Of a stretch of DNA of 64,000 nucleotides, positions 51,557 through 60,595 are shown in pieces. This DNA is from Brevundimonas vesicularis (GTDB lineage Bacteria; Pseudomonadota; Alphaproteobacteria; Caulobacterales; Caulobacteraceae). Within the stretch, counting starts at the first letter, position 1; each line of letters starts with the position of its first letter. The stretch is taken from NCBI RefSeq assembly GCF_027105095.1, contig NZ_CP114278.1, positions 62,001 through 126,000 on the forward strand. The letters run 5' to 3'. Below the pieces are notes generated by a model that was given only the letters and a program-made list of their open reading frames with translations, did not search any database and was not told where the DNA came from. The position numbers and the translations under genes were made by a program.

Positions 51557-52588
51557 TCAGGCGGGTTCTTCGGAAACGCGAACCAGCAGCTTGCCGTCGT
51601 GATCGCCGGTGAACAAGCGATTCAACGATCCCACCGCGCCTTCCAGCCCGTCGTCGACGTGAACCTTCCATTTCACCCGGCCGTCCGCCAGCCACGGACC
51701 CATTTCCGCGACCATCTCGCGAGCGCGCGGGGCGTAGTCCAGGACCAGGAAGCCCTGGACGTGCAGGCGATGGGTGATGATGCGCGCGAAGTTAGGCGAC
51801 GGCGGCGCCTTGGTCGCATTGTAGGAGGACACCAGGCCGCAAACCGCCATCCGGCCGTGGACCTTCAGACGGTTGAAAACCGCGATCATGATGTCGCCGC
51901 CGACATTCTCGAAGTTCAGATCGACGCCGTCGGGGGCCAGACGGTCCAGCGCCTCGCCGACATCCTCGTTCTTGTAATCGATGGCCGCGTCGAAACCGAG
52001 TTCGTCGGTCAGCCAGGCGCACTTCTGCGGGCCGCCCGCGATGCCGATGACGCGGCAGCCGCGCTGTTTGGCGATCTGCCCCGCGATCGAGCCGACCGCG
52101 CCGGCGGCGGCCGAGATGACGATGGTCTCGCCTTCCTTGGCCTTCAACACATCGGTGACGCCGAAATAGGCGGTCAGGCCGGTCATGCCGAGCACGGACA
52201 TATTGGCCGTCAACGGCAGGCCAGGCGCGCGGTGGACCGGGCGCAAGCCGCCTTCCGGCACGACCGCATAGTCAGCCCAGCCGCCCGAGGTCGGCATGAC
52301 GATATCGCCGGCCTTGAATCGGCTGGATCGCGAGGCTTCGACCACGCCCAGCGTCAGGCCGCGCATGACCTCGCCCAGGCCGACCGGCGGCAGATAGCCC
52401 TCGGAATCGTTCATCCAGGTGCGATTGGTCGGGTCCAGCGACAGATAGACGGTGCGGACCAGCACCTCGTTCTCTTGCAGATCAGGGATGGCCGTCTCGA
52501 CTAGTTCCAGATCTCTAGGCTGGATAAGGCCCTTGGGGCGCTGGCGCAGCACCCATTGACGGTTCGTCTTGCCGCTTGTCGAAGCCAT
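51557..52588 (-). CDS. NADP-dependent medium-chain oxidoreductase (PTGR/YncB type)
   Basis: 343 residues from the ATG at 52588, with GGAGAG upstream. It lacks the zinc ligands of alcohol dehydrogenases. The cofactor-binding loop AAAGAVGSIAGQIAKQRGCRVIGIAGG is at about 158-184, and ENVGGDIM and the N-terminal YLSLDPTNRTWMND are typical of the prostaglandin-reductase/curcumin-reductase group that reduces the C=C bond of enones. It heads a two-gene unit with the MaoC-like gene. An EcfG-type promoter lies about 190 bases upstream, but a terminator intervenes. Confidence 0.92.
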   Translation of the reverse strand: MASTSGKTNRQWVLRQRPKGLIQPRDLELVETAIPDLQENEVLVRTVYLSLDPTNRTWMNDSEGYLPPVGLGEVMRGLTLGVVEASRSSRFKAGDIVMPTSGGWADYAVVPEGGLRPVHRAPGLPLTANMSVLGMTGLTAYFGVTDVLKAKEGETIVISAAAGAVGSIAGQIAKQRGCRVIGIAGGPQKCAWLTDELGFDAAIDYKNEDVGEALDRLAPDGVDLNFENVGGDIMIAVFNRLKVHGRMAVCGLVSSYNATKAPPSPNFARIITHRLHVQGFLVLDYAPRAREMVAEMGPWLADGRVKWKVHVDDGLEGAVGSLNRLFTGDHDGKLLVRVSEEPA

Positions 52589-52659
52589 TGGCGTCTCTCC
52601 GTGCGTTTTCTTTGACCACCATCTTGGCCGCGACAGCGGCCTCGGTCGAGGTGTGCGAC

Positions 52660-52773
52660 AAGAAAAAAGCGACCCTTGCGGATCGCTTTGAAGTGGCATC
52701 ATCGAGAATGAGGCGCGGAGGCGGCATGATCGGCTTTCGCAGATCAAGTCGGGGGGCGTCGCCGCCTCCACGG
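52660..52773 (-). ncRNA. Candidate EcfG-dependent small RNA of about 114 nt
   Basis: Read on the minus strand, a perfect GGAAC-N16-CGTT promoter (52804-52780) is followed by a region without a plausible ORF. Its first part folds strongly: GGAGGCGGC (52769-52761) pairs with GCCGCCTCC (52725-52717). Inside, a TGATC/GATCA stem (52746-52742 with 52731-52727) lies next to an unpaired run of six C (52756-52751). It ends with a hairpin AAAGCGA-N10-TCGCTTT and a T-tract (52689-52661). The C-rich loop and EcfG control recall GsrN of Caulobacter as I remember it. The 5' end is estimated from the promoter position. It could also be the leader of the oxidoreductase gene with an attenuator. Confidence 0.6.
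52661..52689 (-). terminator. Terminator of the candidate small RNA
   Basis: Minus-strand AAAGCGA-N10-TCGCTTT followed by TTTCTT; the last T residues of the stem and the tail give a run of six T. It lies between the EcfG-type promoter and the oxidoreductase start. Confidence 0.75.
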
Positions 52774-52779
52774 ACCGAT

Positions 52780-52804
52780 AACGACGGCGCCTGAAGCCGG
52801 TTCC
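52780..52804 (-). promoter_or_regulatory. EcfG-type promoter ahead of the candidate small RNA
   Basis: GGAAC at 52804-52800 and CGTT at 52783-52780 on the minus strand, separated by exactly 16 bases. This is the same spacing and sequence as the other three EcfG-type promoters of this locus. Confidence 0.75.
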
Positions 52805-52864
52805 CGACCTCGATCGCTTTTTTTGCGCCTTCGTACTTTGGCCCACCAATGCTGGCGCAAACCA

Positions 52865-52897
52865 AAGAAAAGGCCTCGATCCCGAGGGACCGAGGCC
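52865..52897 (-). terminator. Terminator after phyR
   Basis: Minus strand GGCCTCG-N12-CGAGGCC followed by TTTTCTTT, 27 bases after the phyR stop codon. It isolates phyR transcription from the candidate small RNA. Confidence 0.8.
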
Positions 52898-52924
52898 GAT
52901 CTTGTTGTCAGCGAAAGACCAGTT

Positions 52925-53719
52925 TTAAGCGGCTTCCTTCTGGCGCGACGGGTGGAAGAACAGCGCCTGGCTGATCGCCGCCTTCACCGTTTCCGGCTGG
53001 AAGGGCTTGGTGATCAGGAAGGTCGGCTCGGGACGCTCGCCGGTCAGCAGACGTTCCGGGAAGGCGGTGATGAAGATCACAGGCACGTCCATCGTCTTCA
53101 GGATATCCTTGACCGCATCGATGCCCGACGAGCCGTCGGCCAGTTGAATGTCGGCCAAAACCAGGCCCGGCTTGTGGCGGGCGACGGCGTCGATCGCCTC
53201 GTCGTGCGTCGTGGCGGTGCCGGTGACGCGGTGACCCAGTTCCGTGACCAGGCTCTGGATGTCGGCCGAAATGATGGCCTCGTCCTCGATGACCAGAACA
53301 TCCGTGGCCAGTTCGGCGTCGATGTCCGCCTGGGCGTCGGCGATCAGACGCTCCACGTCGCGCGGATCGGCGGACAGGATTTGCGCGGCTTCCGAAGGGG
53401 TGAAGCCTTCAAGGGCGGTCAGCAGGAAGGCCTGACGCGAGCGCGGCGCGATACGCAGCAGACGCTGCGAGGCGTCGCTGCCCGTGGTTTCCAGCGTGCC
53501 GGTTTCCAGTTGCGCACCGGTCGAGGACCAGATGGCGTGGAACACATGATAGAGAGCGACCCGCGGCGTCATATCGGCCGACAATTGCTGCTCGCCGGCC
53601 GCCAAGGCCTCCAGAGCGACACGGACATAATTGTCGCCTGTGGATTGATCGCCGGTCAGGGCGCGTGCGTAACGGCGCACATAAGGAAGATGCGGCGCGA
53701 GTCTGGCCAGAAGGCTCAT
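52925..53719 (-). CDS. phyR: Anti-anti-sigma response regulator PhyR
   Basis: 264 residues. The N-terminal sigma-like domain (about 1-125) resembles EcfG regions 2 and 4 but is degenerate for DNA binding. The C-terminal receiver domain (about 140-258) has acidic residues EDE (145-147), the phospho-acceptor Asp190 in LADIQ and Lys in TKPF. When phosphorylated, PhyR binds NepR and frees EcfG. The gene is divergent from nepR-ecfG-phyK and has its own EcfG-type promoter, giving positive feedback. Confidence 0.97.
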   Translation of the reverse strand: MSLLARLAPHLPYVRRYARALTGDQSTGDNYVRVALEALAAGEQQLSADMTPRVALYHVFHAIWSSTGAQLETGTLETTGSDASQRLLRIAPRSRQAFLLTALEGFTPSEAAQILSADPRDVERLIADAQADIDAELATDVLVIEDEAIISADIQSLVTELGHRVTGTATTHDEAIDAVARHKPGLVLADIQLADGSSGIDAVKDILKTMDVPVIFITAFPERLLTGERPEPTFLITKPFQPETVKAAISQALFFHPSRQKEAA

Positions 53720-53781
53720 TCAGATAGTCCCCGACAAATCATAGCCCAATCCCGCGGGGGATGGGCGCTGTAGACGGATTA

Positions 53782-53806
53782 AACGTCGCATTCGCACCAC
53801 GGTTCC
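53782..53806 (-). promoter_or_regulatory. EcfG-type promoter of phyR
   Basis: GGAAC (53806-53802) and CGTT (53785-53782) on the minus strand with a 16-base spacer. The expected start lies about 55 bases before the phyR ATG. Confidence 0.85.
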
Positions 53807-53847
53807 GCCGCTGCGAACAAGCTTTAGCATTAAAAGCCGTTCATGCA

Positions 53848-53872
53848 GGAACCCTGCAGGTCGGATGACGTT
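53848..53872 (+). promoter_or_regulatory. EcfG-type promoter of nepR-ecfG
   Basis: GGAAC (53848-53852) and CGTT (53869-53872) with a 16-base spacer; the expected start is about 43 bases before the nepR ATG. This points to autoregulation by the encoded sigma factor. Confidence 0.85.
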
Positions 53873-53922
53873 TGAGACCGACATCTTCTCATGATGACAG
53901 TTGGGTGGGCTTGGCTCTGTCT

Positions 53923-54123
53923 ATGATCGATTCTCCAGACTCCTCTCGTGCCAAAGGCGACCCAAAGGGGGAGGCAGGGCTCGAAGAAGCTCGTCTTCGC
54001 CAGCAGGCCATCGGCGTTAAGCTGCGGCATATGTTCGACGAGGTCGTCAACGAACCCGTGCCCGATGAGTTTCTCGACATTCTAAAACGCGCCGACGCCA
54101 AGGCTTCGGACGGCGCCGCATGA
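53923..54123 (+). CDS. nepR: Anti-sigma factor NepR
   Basis: 66 residues from the ATG at 53923. The conserved region is at about 25-58 (AIGVKLRHMFDEVVNEPVPDEFLDILKRA), two short helices that grip EcfG or PhyR. In unstressed cells it holds EcfG inactive. The flanks are disordered and charged. The ribosome site is weak. Its stop overlaps the ecfG start by 4 bases (ATGA), securing balanced production of sigma and anti-sigma. Confidence 0.95.
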   Translation: MIDSPDSSRAKGDPKGEAGLEEARLRQQAIGVKLRHMFDEVVNEPVPDEFLDILKRADAKASDGAA

Positions 54124-54731
54124 GCACCTCACGCCTGGGGGCCGCTCCCAAACCCGCCTCGGCCGATGACGAGGGCTTCAAGCGCGAACTGGTGCTGCTG
54201 ATCCCGCATTTGCGCGCCTTCGCCCGGACCTTGACCGGCGACCCGACCGCGGCCGACGATCTGGCGCAGGACGCCATGATGAAGGCCTGGGACGCGCGCG
54301 CCAGCTATCAGATGGGCACCAACATGAAGGCCTGGACCTTCATGATCCTGCGCAACCAGTTCTATTCCGAAAAGCGCCGCTCATGGCGCCAGTCGCAGCT
54401 GGATCAGGAAGCGGCCGAACGGACACTGGTCGCCGTGGACGATCCCGAGGCGCCCGTCGCTCTGGACGAGTTGCGTCAAGCCTTGAAGACCCTGCCCGAA
54501 GAGCAGCGCGAGGCCTTGATCCTGGTGGGCGCCGGCGGCTTCGCCTACGAAGAAGCGGCCGAAATTTGCGGCTGCGCCGTCGGCACGGTGAAGAGCCGCG
54601 TCAGCCGCGCGCGGCGTGCGCTGCAAGCCACCCTGGAACGGGGCGGCTACGGACGCGACGGCAAGGCGGCAGGCGACGCCATGCGCTCGATTCTCGGCGA
54701 GGCCGACAGGCTGGCCGGCGCCCGGAGCTGA
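54120..54731 (+). CDS. ecfG: General stress ECF sigma factor EcfG (SigT)
   Basis: 203 residues. Region 2 spans about 25-95 (LRAFARTLTGDPTAADDLAQDAMMKAWDA, then MKAWTFMILRNQFYS), and region 4 about 115-170 (LKTLPEEQREALILVGAGGFAYEEAAEICGCAVGTVKSRVSRAR). It directs RNA polymerase to GGAAC-N16-CGTT promoters and runs the alphaproteobacterial general stress response. It is translationally coupled to nepR and followed after 6 bases by the kinase gene. Confidence 0.97.
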   Translation: MSTSRLGAAPKPASADDEGFKRELVLLIPHLRAFARTLTGDPTAADDLAQDAMMKAWDARASYQMGTNMKAWTFMILRNQFYSEKRRSWRQSQLDQEAAERTLVAVDDPEAPVALDELRQALKTLPEEQREALILVGAGGFAYEEAAEICGCAVGTVKSRVSRARRALQATLERGGYGRDGKAAGDAMRSILGEADRLAGARS

Positions 54732-54737
54732 TCTGCG

Positions 54738-56528
54738 GTGAACCAGACGACCAGGGAGACCTCACGGTCGCGGCTCGGTCGCACGTGGCGGACGGATCGC
54801 TTTCAGGGCATCCGCTTTCGTCTGGGCGCGGCCATGGCCATGGCCCTGTTGCCGATCTTCGTGCTCAGCCTGATCCAGACGCAGGCTGACTTCCAAAGAC
54901 AGGCCGACGACCGGCAGGTGGATCTTCAACTGGCGGCCGAACGCAGCGCCTCCAGCGCAAAGGCGCAGCTGGACAGCGCGCAGGTGCTTTTGCGCGCGCT
55001 CAGCCCCGATGCGGTGGGTCCGTATTGCGCACCGCGCCTGACGGCGCTGGTCGGACGTCTGGAAGGCTATGAGGGCCTCTATCGCATCAGCCCGACGGGC
55101 GAGGCGGTCTGCGCCTCCGGCCGGGCGGACGGCGTGAGATCCGGCGTGGCGCCCGCCGCCCAGGCGACTTGGTTCCAGCGGCTGCGCAACGGCGAAGAGC
55201 TTGTCGTCATGCGCGCGCCCGACGGCGCCGGCTATGAAGGCGCGCTGATCGTGGCCACCCGCGCCGAACGGCCGATGGGCCGGTTCGACGGCGCCATGGT
55301 CGCCGTGATCCCCTTCTCCGCCCTGCAACCGGATGTCACCGATCCCGCCCTGCCCTCGGGCGCTCAAGCCGCCCTGACCGACGGCGCCGGGCGCATTCTG
55401 ACGGCCAGTGATCCGGACGTGTTCAAACTGTCGGCCGGAGACGACATCGCCGGCTGGGTGGCCCGCGCGCGCGACCAGGGATCGGCGGTGTTCGAGGCCA
55501 AGGATTCGCAGAAGCGGCGCCGCGACTATGCGGGCGCGGCCCTGGCTGGCGGCGACCTTTACGCTCTGCTGTCGGCCCCGGCGCCAGGGTGGCTGTCCTG
55601 GGCGCGGCTCAACCCGATCGGCACCCTGTTGCTGCCGCTGGGGGCGTGGCTGACGGCGTTCGCGGCGGTCATGCTGCTATCCGAGCGCATCTTCATCCGC
55701 TGGCTGGATTATCTGGAGCGGGTCGCGGGCATTTACGCCAAGGGCCGGTTCTCGGTGCGTCCGCTGCAGGCGATGAACGCCCCGTCGGAAATCCGCACCA
55801 TGGCGCGTACGCTGGACGAGATGGCCGAGGCCATCACACTGCGTGACCGCGAGCTGACGGACGCCCTGATGGAAAAGGACGCGCTGATGCGTGAAATCCA
55901 TCACCGGGTGAAGAACAACCTTCAGATCATCTCCTCCCTGCTATCGATGCAGCAGCGCGCCCTGACCGATGCGCCGGCCAAGGCGGCTCTGGGCGATACG
56001 CGCCAGCGCATCTCGGCCTTGGCCCTGATCTACCGCACCCTTTATCAGAGCAACGACATCCGCCACGCCGATGCGCGCGAGTTTCTGAACGAATTGGTCG
56101 GACAGCTGATCGCCAGCGAAGCCGGGCGCGGACCGGTAGTCATCAGCTCGGTGGACGCCGACTCCCTGCACGTCGATCCCGACAAGCTGGCGCCTTTGGC
56201 GCTGTGGCTGGTCGAGGCGGTCAGCAATGCGCAGAAGCACGCCTTCGCCCACAGCGGTGGCGAGCTGAAGGTGCGCTTCCGCGTCCAGGGCGAGACATCG
56301 GTTCTGGAAGTCGAGGACAATGGCCCTGGCGCCCAGGCCGGCGCCGAGGTCGGGGTGGGCCGCACCCTGATGAGCGCCTTCGCCAAACAGTTGCGCGGCG
56401 AGACCGAGTTCGCCGCCCCGCCCGGCGGCGGCACCATCGCCCGCATGATCTTCGCCACCCCGGAAGCGCTCGCGCCCGTCGATCCGTCGGACAAGACGCC
56501 CGGAACCGCAGCGCTGGCGTCGCGTTGA
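54738..56528 (+). CDS. phyK: HisKA_2/HWE-type sensor histidine kinase, PhyK-like
   Basis: 596 residues from a GTG start. Two membrane segments (about 33-52 and 293-315) flank a periplasmic sensor domain. A HAMP-like linker follows (about 315-370), then the phospho-acceptor region EIHHRVKNNLQ (His at about 388-389) and an ATPase domain with EAVSNAQKHAF and DNGPGA. Its position after ecfG matches the Caulobacter phyR-nepR-sigT-phyK order that I recall. It should phosphorylate PhyR. An EcfG-type promoter for the next gene lies inside its last codons. Confidence 0.93.
   Translation: MNQTTRETSRSRLGRTWRTDRFQGIRFRLGAAMAMALLPIFVLSLIQTQADFQRQADDRQVDLQLAAERSASSAKAQLDSAQVLLRALSPDAVGPYCAPRLTALVGRLEGYEGLYRISPTGEAVCASGRADGVRSGVAPAAQATWFQRLRNGEELVVMRAPDGAGYEGALIVATRAERPMGRFDGAMVAVIPFSALQPDVTDPALPSGAQAALTDGAGRILTASDPDVFKLSAGDDIAGWVARARDQGSAVFEAKDSQKRRRDYAGAALAGGDLYALLSAPAPGWLSWARLNPIGTLLLPLGAWLTAFAAVMLLSERIFIRWLDYLERVAGIYAKGRFSVRPLQAMNAPSEIRTMARTLDEMAEAITLRDRELTDALMEKDALMREIHHRVKNNLQIISSLLSMQQRALTDAPAKAALGDTRQRISALALIYRTLYQSNDIRHADAREFLNELVGQLIASEAGRGPVVISSVDADSLHVDPDKLAPLALWLVEAVSNAQKHAFAHSGGELKVRFRVQGETSVLEVEDNGPGAQAGAEVGVGRTLMSAFAKQLRGETEFAAPPGGGTIARMIFATPEALAPVDPSDKTPGTAALASR
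56502..56526 (+). promoter_or_regulatory. EcfG-type promoter inside the end of phyK
   Basis: GGAAC (56502-56506) and CGTT (56523-56526), 16-base spacer. The expected start is about 45 bases ahead of the entericidin-like gene. It overlaps phyK codons and ends 2 bases before the phyK stop ends. Confidence 0.8.
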
Positions 56529-56578
56529 TGAGGCGAGACCGGCGGAGTTTCACCCCGGCCAACCCTGGAGCTTCCCCT

Positions 56579-56716
56579 ATGCGCAAGATTTTCGTTCTGG
56601 TCGCCGCCGCCGCCGCCCTGACCACCGCCGCCTGCAACACCGTCGAAGGCGTGGGCCGTGACACCCAGGCCGCCGGCCAGGCCGTGACCGGCGCCGCCCA
56701 AGACGCCAAGAACTAA
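56579..56716 (+). CDS. Entericidin-like small lipoprotein
   Basis: 45 residues: a short signal peptide with lipobox TAAC (Cys19), followed by a small polar part with NTVEGVGRDTQAAGQAVTGAAQDA, as in the entericidin A/B family. Family members are membrane lipoproteins of stress or stationary phase, historically linked to programmed cell lysis; that role is not proven here. The gene has its own EcfG-type promoter and terminator, so it should be induced by the general stress response. Confidence 0.9.
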   Translation: MRKIFVLVAAAAALTTAACNTVEGVGRDTQAAGQAVTGAAQDAKN

Positions 56717-56752
56717 TCGACAGCCGCAGCCCAGGCTGCAGCATTCTACCGG

Positions 56753-56784
56753 CAAGGCCCCGCATCGTCGGGGCCTTGTTCGTT
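56753..56784 (+). terminator. Terminator after the entericidin-like gene
   Basis: CAAGGCCCCG-CATCGT-CGGGGCCTTG, a perfect 10-bp stem, followed by TTCGTTT. It separates the stress lipoprotein from gabD. Confidence 0.85.
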
Positions 56785-56809
56785 TCAGGACCGCGACAGG
56801 AGCCATCCC

Positions 56810-58264
56810 GTGAACCACACCGCCCGCGACGCCGGCCTCAAACTCTTGCGCCAGCACGCCCTGATCGCCGGCAAGGCCATTCCGGCCAACGGCGGCGGCA
56901 TCGCCGTCGATGATCCGGCGACAGGCGATGTGATCGGCCATGTCCCCGATCTGGGCGCCGCCGAAACCGAACAGGCCATCGCGGCGGCGAACGAGACGTT
57001 CAAGACCTGGTCGCGATCCGATCCGCACGTACGTGCGGCCTTTCTGCGCAAATGGGCGGCGCTGATCGACGACAATCTGGATGGTCTGGGCGCCCTGATG
57101 GCGCTGGAAAACGGCAAGCCGTTCGAGGAGGCCAAGGGCGAGGTCACCTACGCCAACGGTTTCCTGAAGTGGTTCGCCGGCCAAGCCGAGCGGTTGATCG
57201 GCGAGACCCAGGACAGTCCGCTGGGCCATCTGATCCTGACCTATCGCGAGGCGGTCGGGCCATGCGCGCTGATCACGCCCTGGAACTTCCCCGCCGCCAT
57301 GCTGACGCGAAAGCTGGGGCCGGCCTTTGCGGCAGGCTGCACCGCCGTGGTCAAGCCGGCCAGCCAGACGCCGTTCACCGCCATCGCCCTGGCCGAACTG
57401 GCCTATGAAGCCGGCCTGCCGAAAGGCGCCCTGTCGATCGTCACCGGGGACGCCGCCACCATCGGCAAGGCGCTGACTGACAGCCCGGACATCCGCAAAC
57501 TGTCCTTCACCGGCTCGACCGGCGTGGGCCGCAAGCTGGCCGAACAGTGCGCCCCGACGCTGAAAAGGGTGTCGATGGAGCTGGGCGGCGCGGCGCCGCT
57601 GATCGTCTTCGCCGACGCCGACCTGGATCTGGCGGTGGCCGAGACCATCAAGGGCAAGTTCAGGAACTCTGGCCAGACCTGCGTCTGCCCCAACCGGGTC
57701 TATGTCGAGCGGTCAGTCGCCGAGACCTATGCCGAAAAACTGGCTGCCGAGGTGGCCAAGATCGTGGTCGGTCCCGCCTTCGACGACGGCGTGAAGGTCG
57801 GGCCGCTGATCGAGGACAAGGCGATCGACAAGGTGGAAAAGCATGTGGCGGCGATCAAGGCCGACGGCGGCCACGTGCTGACCGGCGGGTCGCGCCACGA
57901 TCTGGGCGGCCGCTTCTTCCAGCCGACCGTGACCCTAGGCGGCGACGACGCCCTGTTCCGCGAGGAAGAGACGTTCGGCCCCATGATCCCCGTCTTCGCC
58001 TTCGATACGGAGGAGGAGGCGCTGGAGAAGGCCAACACCAGCGACTACGGCCTCGCCTCCTATCTGTTCACCCGCGACCTGGACCGTGCGATGCGATTCA
58101 GCCGGCGGATCGAGGCCGGCATGTGCGGGGTCAACACCGGCCTGATCTCCACCGCCACCGCGCCGTTCGGCGGGGTCAAGCAGTCGGGCTATGGCCGCGA
58201 AGGCTCGATCCACGGCATCGACGAATATGTGGACGTCAAGACGGTGACACTGGCGCTGAAATAG
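56810..58264 (+). CDS. gabD: Succinate-semialdehyde dehydrogenase
   Basis: 484 residues from a GTG start. The aldehyde dehydrogenase fold shows PWNFPAAMLTRKLGPAFAAGC, the FTGSTGVGRKLAEQ NAD-binding loop, catalytic Glu in MELGG (about 257) and catalytic Cys in NSGQTCVCPNR (about 291). The Cys-x-Cys arrangement and overall pattern fit the GabD branch, which oxidises succinate semialdehyde to succinate in GABA or polyamine breakdown. No gabT is adjacent. A related semialdehyde substrate is possible. Confidence 0.92.
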   Translation: MNHTARDAGLKLLRQHALIAGKAIPANGGGIAVDDPATGDVIGHVPDLGAAETEQAIAAANETFKTWSRSDPHVRAAFLRKWAALIDDNLDGLGALMALENGKPFEEAKGEVTYANGFLKWFAGQAERLIGETQDSPLGHLILTYREAVGPCALITPWNFPAAMLTRKLGPAFAAGCTAVVKPASQTPFTAIALAELAYEAGLPKGALSIVTGDAATIGKALTDSPDIRKLSFTGSTGVGRKLAEQCAPTLKRVSMELGGAAPLIVFADADLDLAVAETIKGKFRNSGQTCVCPNRVYVERSVAETYAEKLAAEVAKIVVGPAFDDGVKVGPLIEDKAIDKVEKHVAAIKADGGHVLTGGSRHDLGGRFFQPTVTLGGDDALFREEETFGPMIPVFAFDTEEEALEKANTSDYGLASYLFTRDLDRAMRFSRRIEAGMCGVNTGLISTATAPFGGVKQSGYGREGSIHGIDEYVDVKTVTLALK

Positions 58265-58286
58265 CGCCGGGTCGCCGGGCCTGTAA

Positions 58287-59363
<1,077 letters not shown>

Positions 59364-60497
59364 TCAGGCCTCCGCTGCGGGCTCCGGTTTGGGTTTGCGA
59401 CGGGTCGATTTCGGGTTGTCGGTCGTCTTGCCCTCGTTCGCATAGGGCTCGCCGTCGCCCGACAGCAGGATCGCCATCCAGCGCGAGCCCTTGAACTCGG
59501 CCAGGATCGCCATGGCCATGACCGCCAGCGGCGTGGACAGGAACATGCCGACCACGCCCCACAGCTTTCCCCAGAAGGCCAGGGCCAGCAGCACCACGAC
59601 CGGGTCGATATTCTGGTTGTCGCCCTGCATGCGCGGCTGGATGAAGTTGCCGACGACGAACAGGATGACCTGCAACCCGACCAGCAGGATGGCGGCGGGC
59701 CAGTAACTTTCGAACTGGACCAGGGCGAACAGCGGCGGCGCAAGGCCCGCGACCGCCCCGCCCAGCACGGGGATGAAGCCGACGATGAAGATGACGAAGG
59801 TCCAGAACTCGGCGTTCTGAAGCCCGACCGCCCGCATCAGGATCCAAGCGACGACGCAGATCATCGCGCCGGTCACCGACTGCACCCAGATATAGCCCTC
59901 GACCCCGCCGCGCACGCGCTGGAACACCGCGACCGCCTCGTCGCGCTGGGCCTCGGACGGGAACATGGCGATGATCTTGCGCCGGAACCCGACCTGAGAG
60001 GCCAGGAGAAAGCCCAGATAGATCAGGACGAAGAAGGCGCCCGACGCGATGCCCTGCACCTGGAACGCCATGGAGGTCAGCCAGCCGCGCACATCCACGC
60101 CGTTGATCAGATCCTGCGCCGTCGGCGGATTGGCCAGACGCACCAGCCCATAGGCGTCGCGAATGATCTGATCGATGCGAGGGCCGATGTTCTGGGACAC
60201 GCCGGACGCCTCGCCGAAGAAGCCCGCCGCCCCGTTCACGATGATGGCGATGGAGGCGAAGAAGGCCAGCACCACCAGCGCCAGGGCCGCGATCCCGGCC
60301 ATGCGGCTGTTCAACGGCGTGCGCGCCTCGACCGACCGCTTCACCCCATCGATCATGATCAGGAGGAAGATGGCCATCGCCAGCGGCGTCAGGATGTCCC
60401 GCAGCCAATAGATCGCCGCCCCGGCCGCGACCGTGGCGATGACGCCGAGGGCATTGCGGGCGGCGACCGAGGACGGCGTGGCGATCGGGTTTTTCAT
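59364..60497 (-). CDS. AI-2E family (PerM/YdiK-type) transporter
   Basis: 377 residues with about seven or eight hydrophobic segments: a helical pair at about 20-60, a hydrophobic helix at 65-90, a cluster at 145-170 and helices in the C-terminal half (about 210-330). The pattern FVIFIVGFIPVLGGAVAGLAPPLFAL and PVVVLLALAFWGKLWGVVGMFLSTPLAVM is characteristic of the AI-2E transporter family. Members transport varied substrates, in some cases ions, so export of autoinducer-2 should not be assumed. Lys/Pro-rich C terminus. Confidence 0.9.
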   Translation of the reverse strand: MKNPIATPSSVAARNALGVIATVAAGAAIYWLRDILTPLAMAIFLLIMIDGVKRSVEARTPLNSRMAGIAALALVVLAFFASIAIIVNGAAGFFGEASGVSQNIGPRIDQIIRDAYGLVRLANPPTAQDLINGVDVRGWLTSMAFQVQGIASGAFFVLIYLGFLLASQVGFRRKIIAMFPSEAQRDEAVAVFQRVRGGVEGYIWVQSVTGAMICVVAWILMRAVGLQNAEFWTFVIFIVGFIPVLGGAVAGLAPPLFALVQFESYWPAAILLVGLQVILFVVGNFIQPRMQGDNQNIDPVVVLLALAFWGKLWGVVGMFLSTPLAVMAMAILAEFKGSRWMAILLSGDGEPYANEGKTTDNPKSTRRKPKPEPAAEA

Positions 60498-60595
60498 GAC
60501 CGTGTTGTCGATCCGCGCGCGACCGCCGTCAATCGCTGTTCCGAGCGCGTCGGGAACGCGCTAGACCTTTGCCGGAGACGCCATCGGAGACCCCA

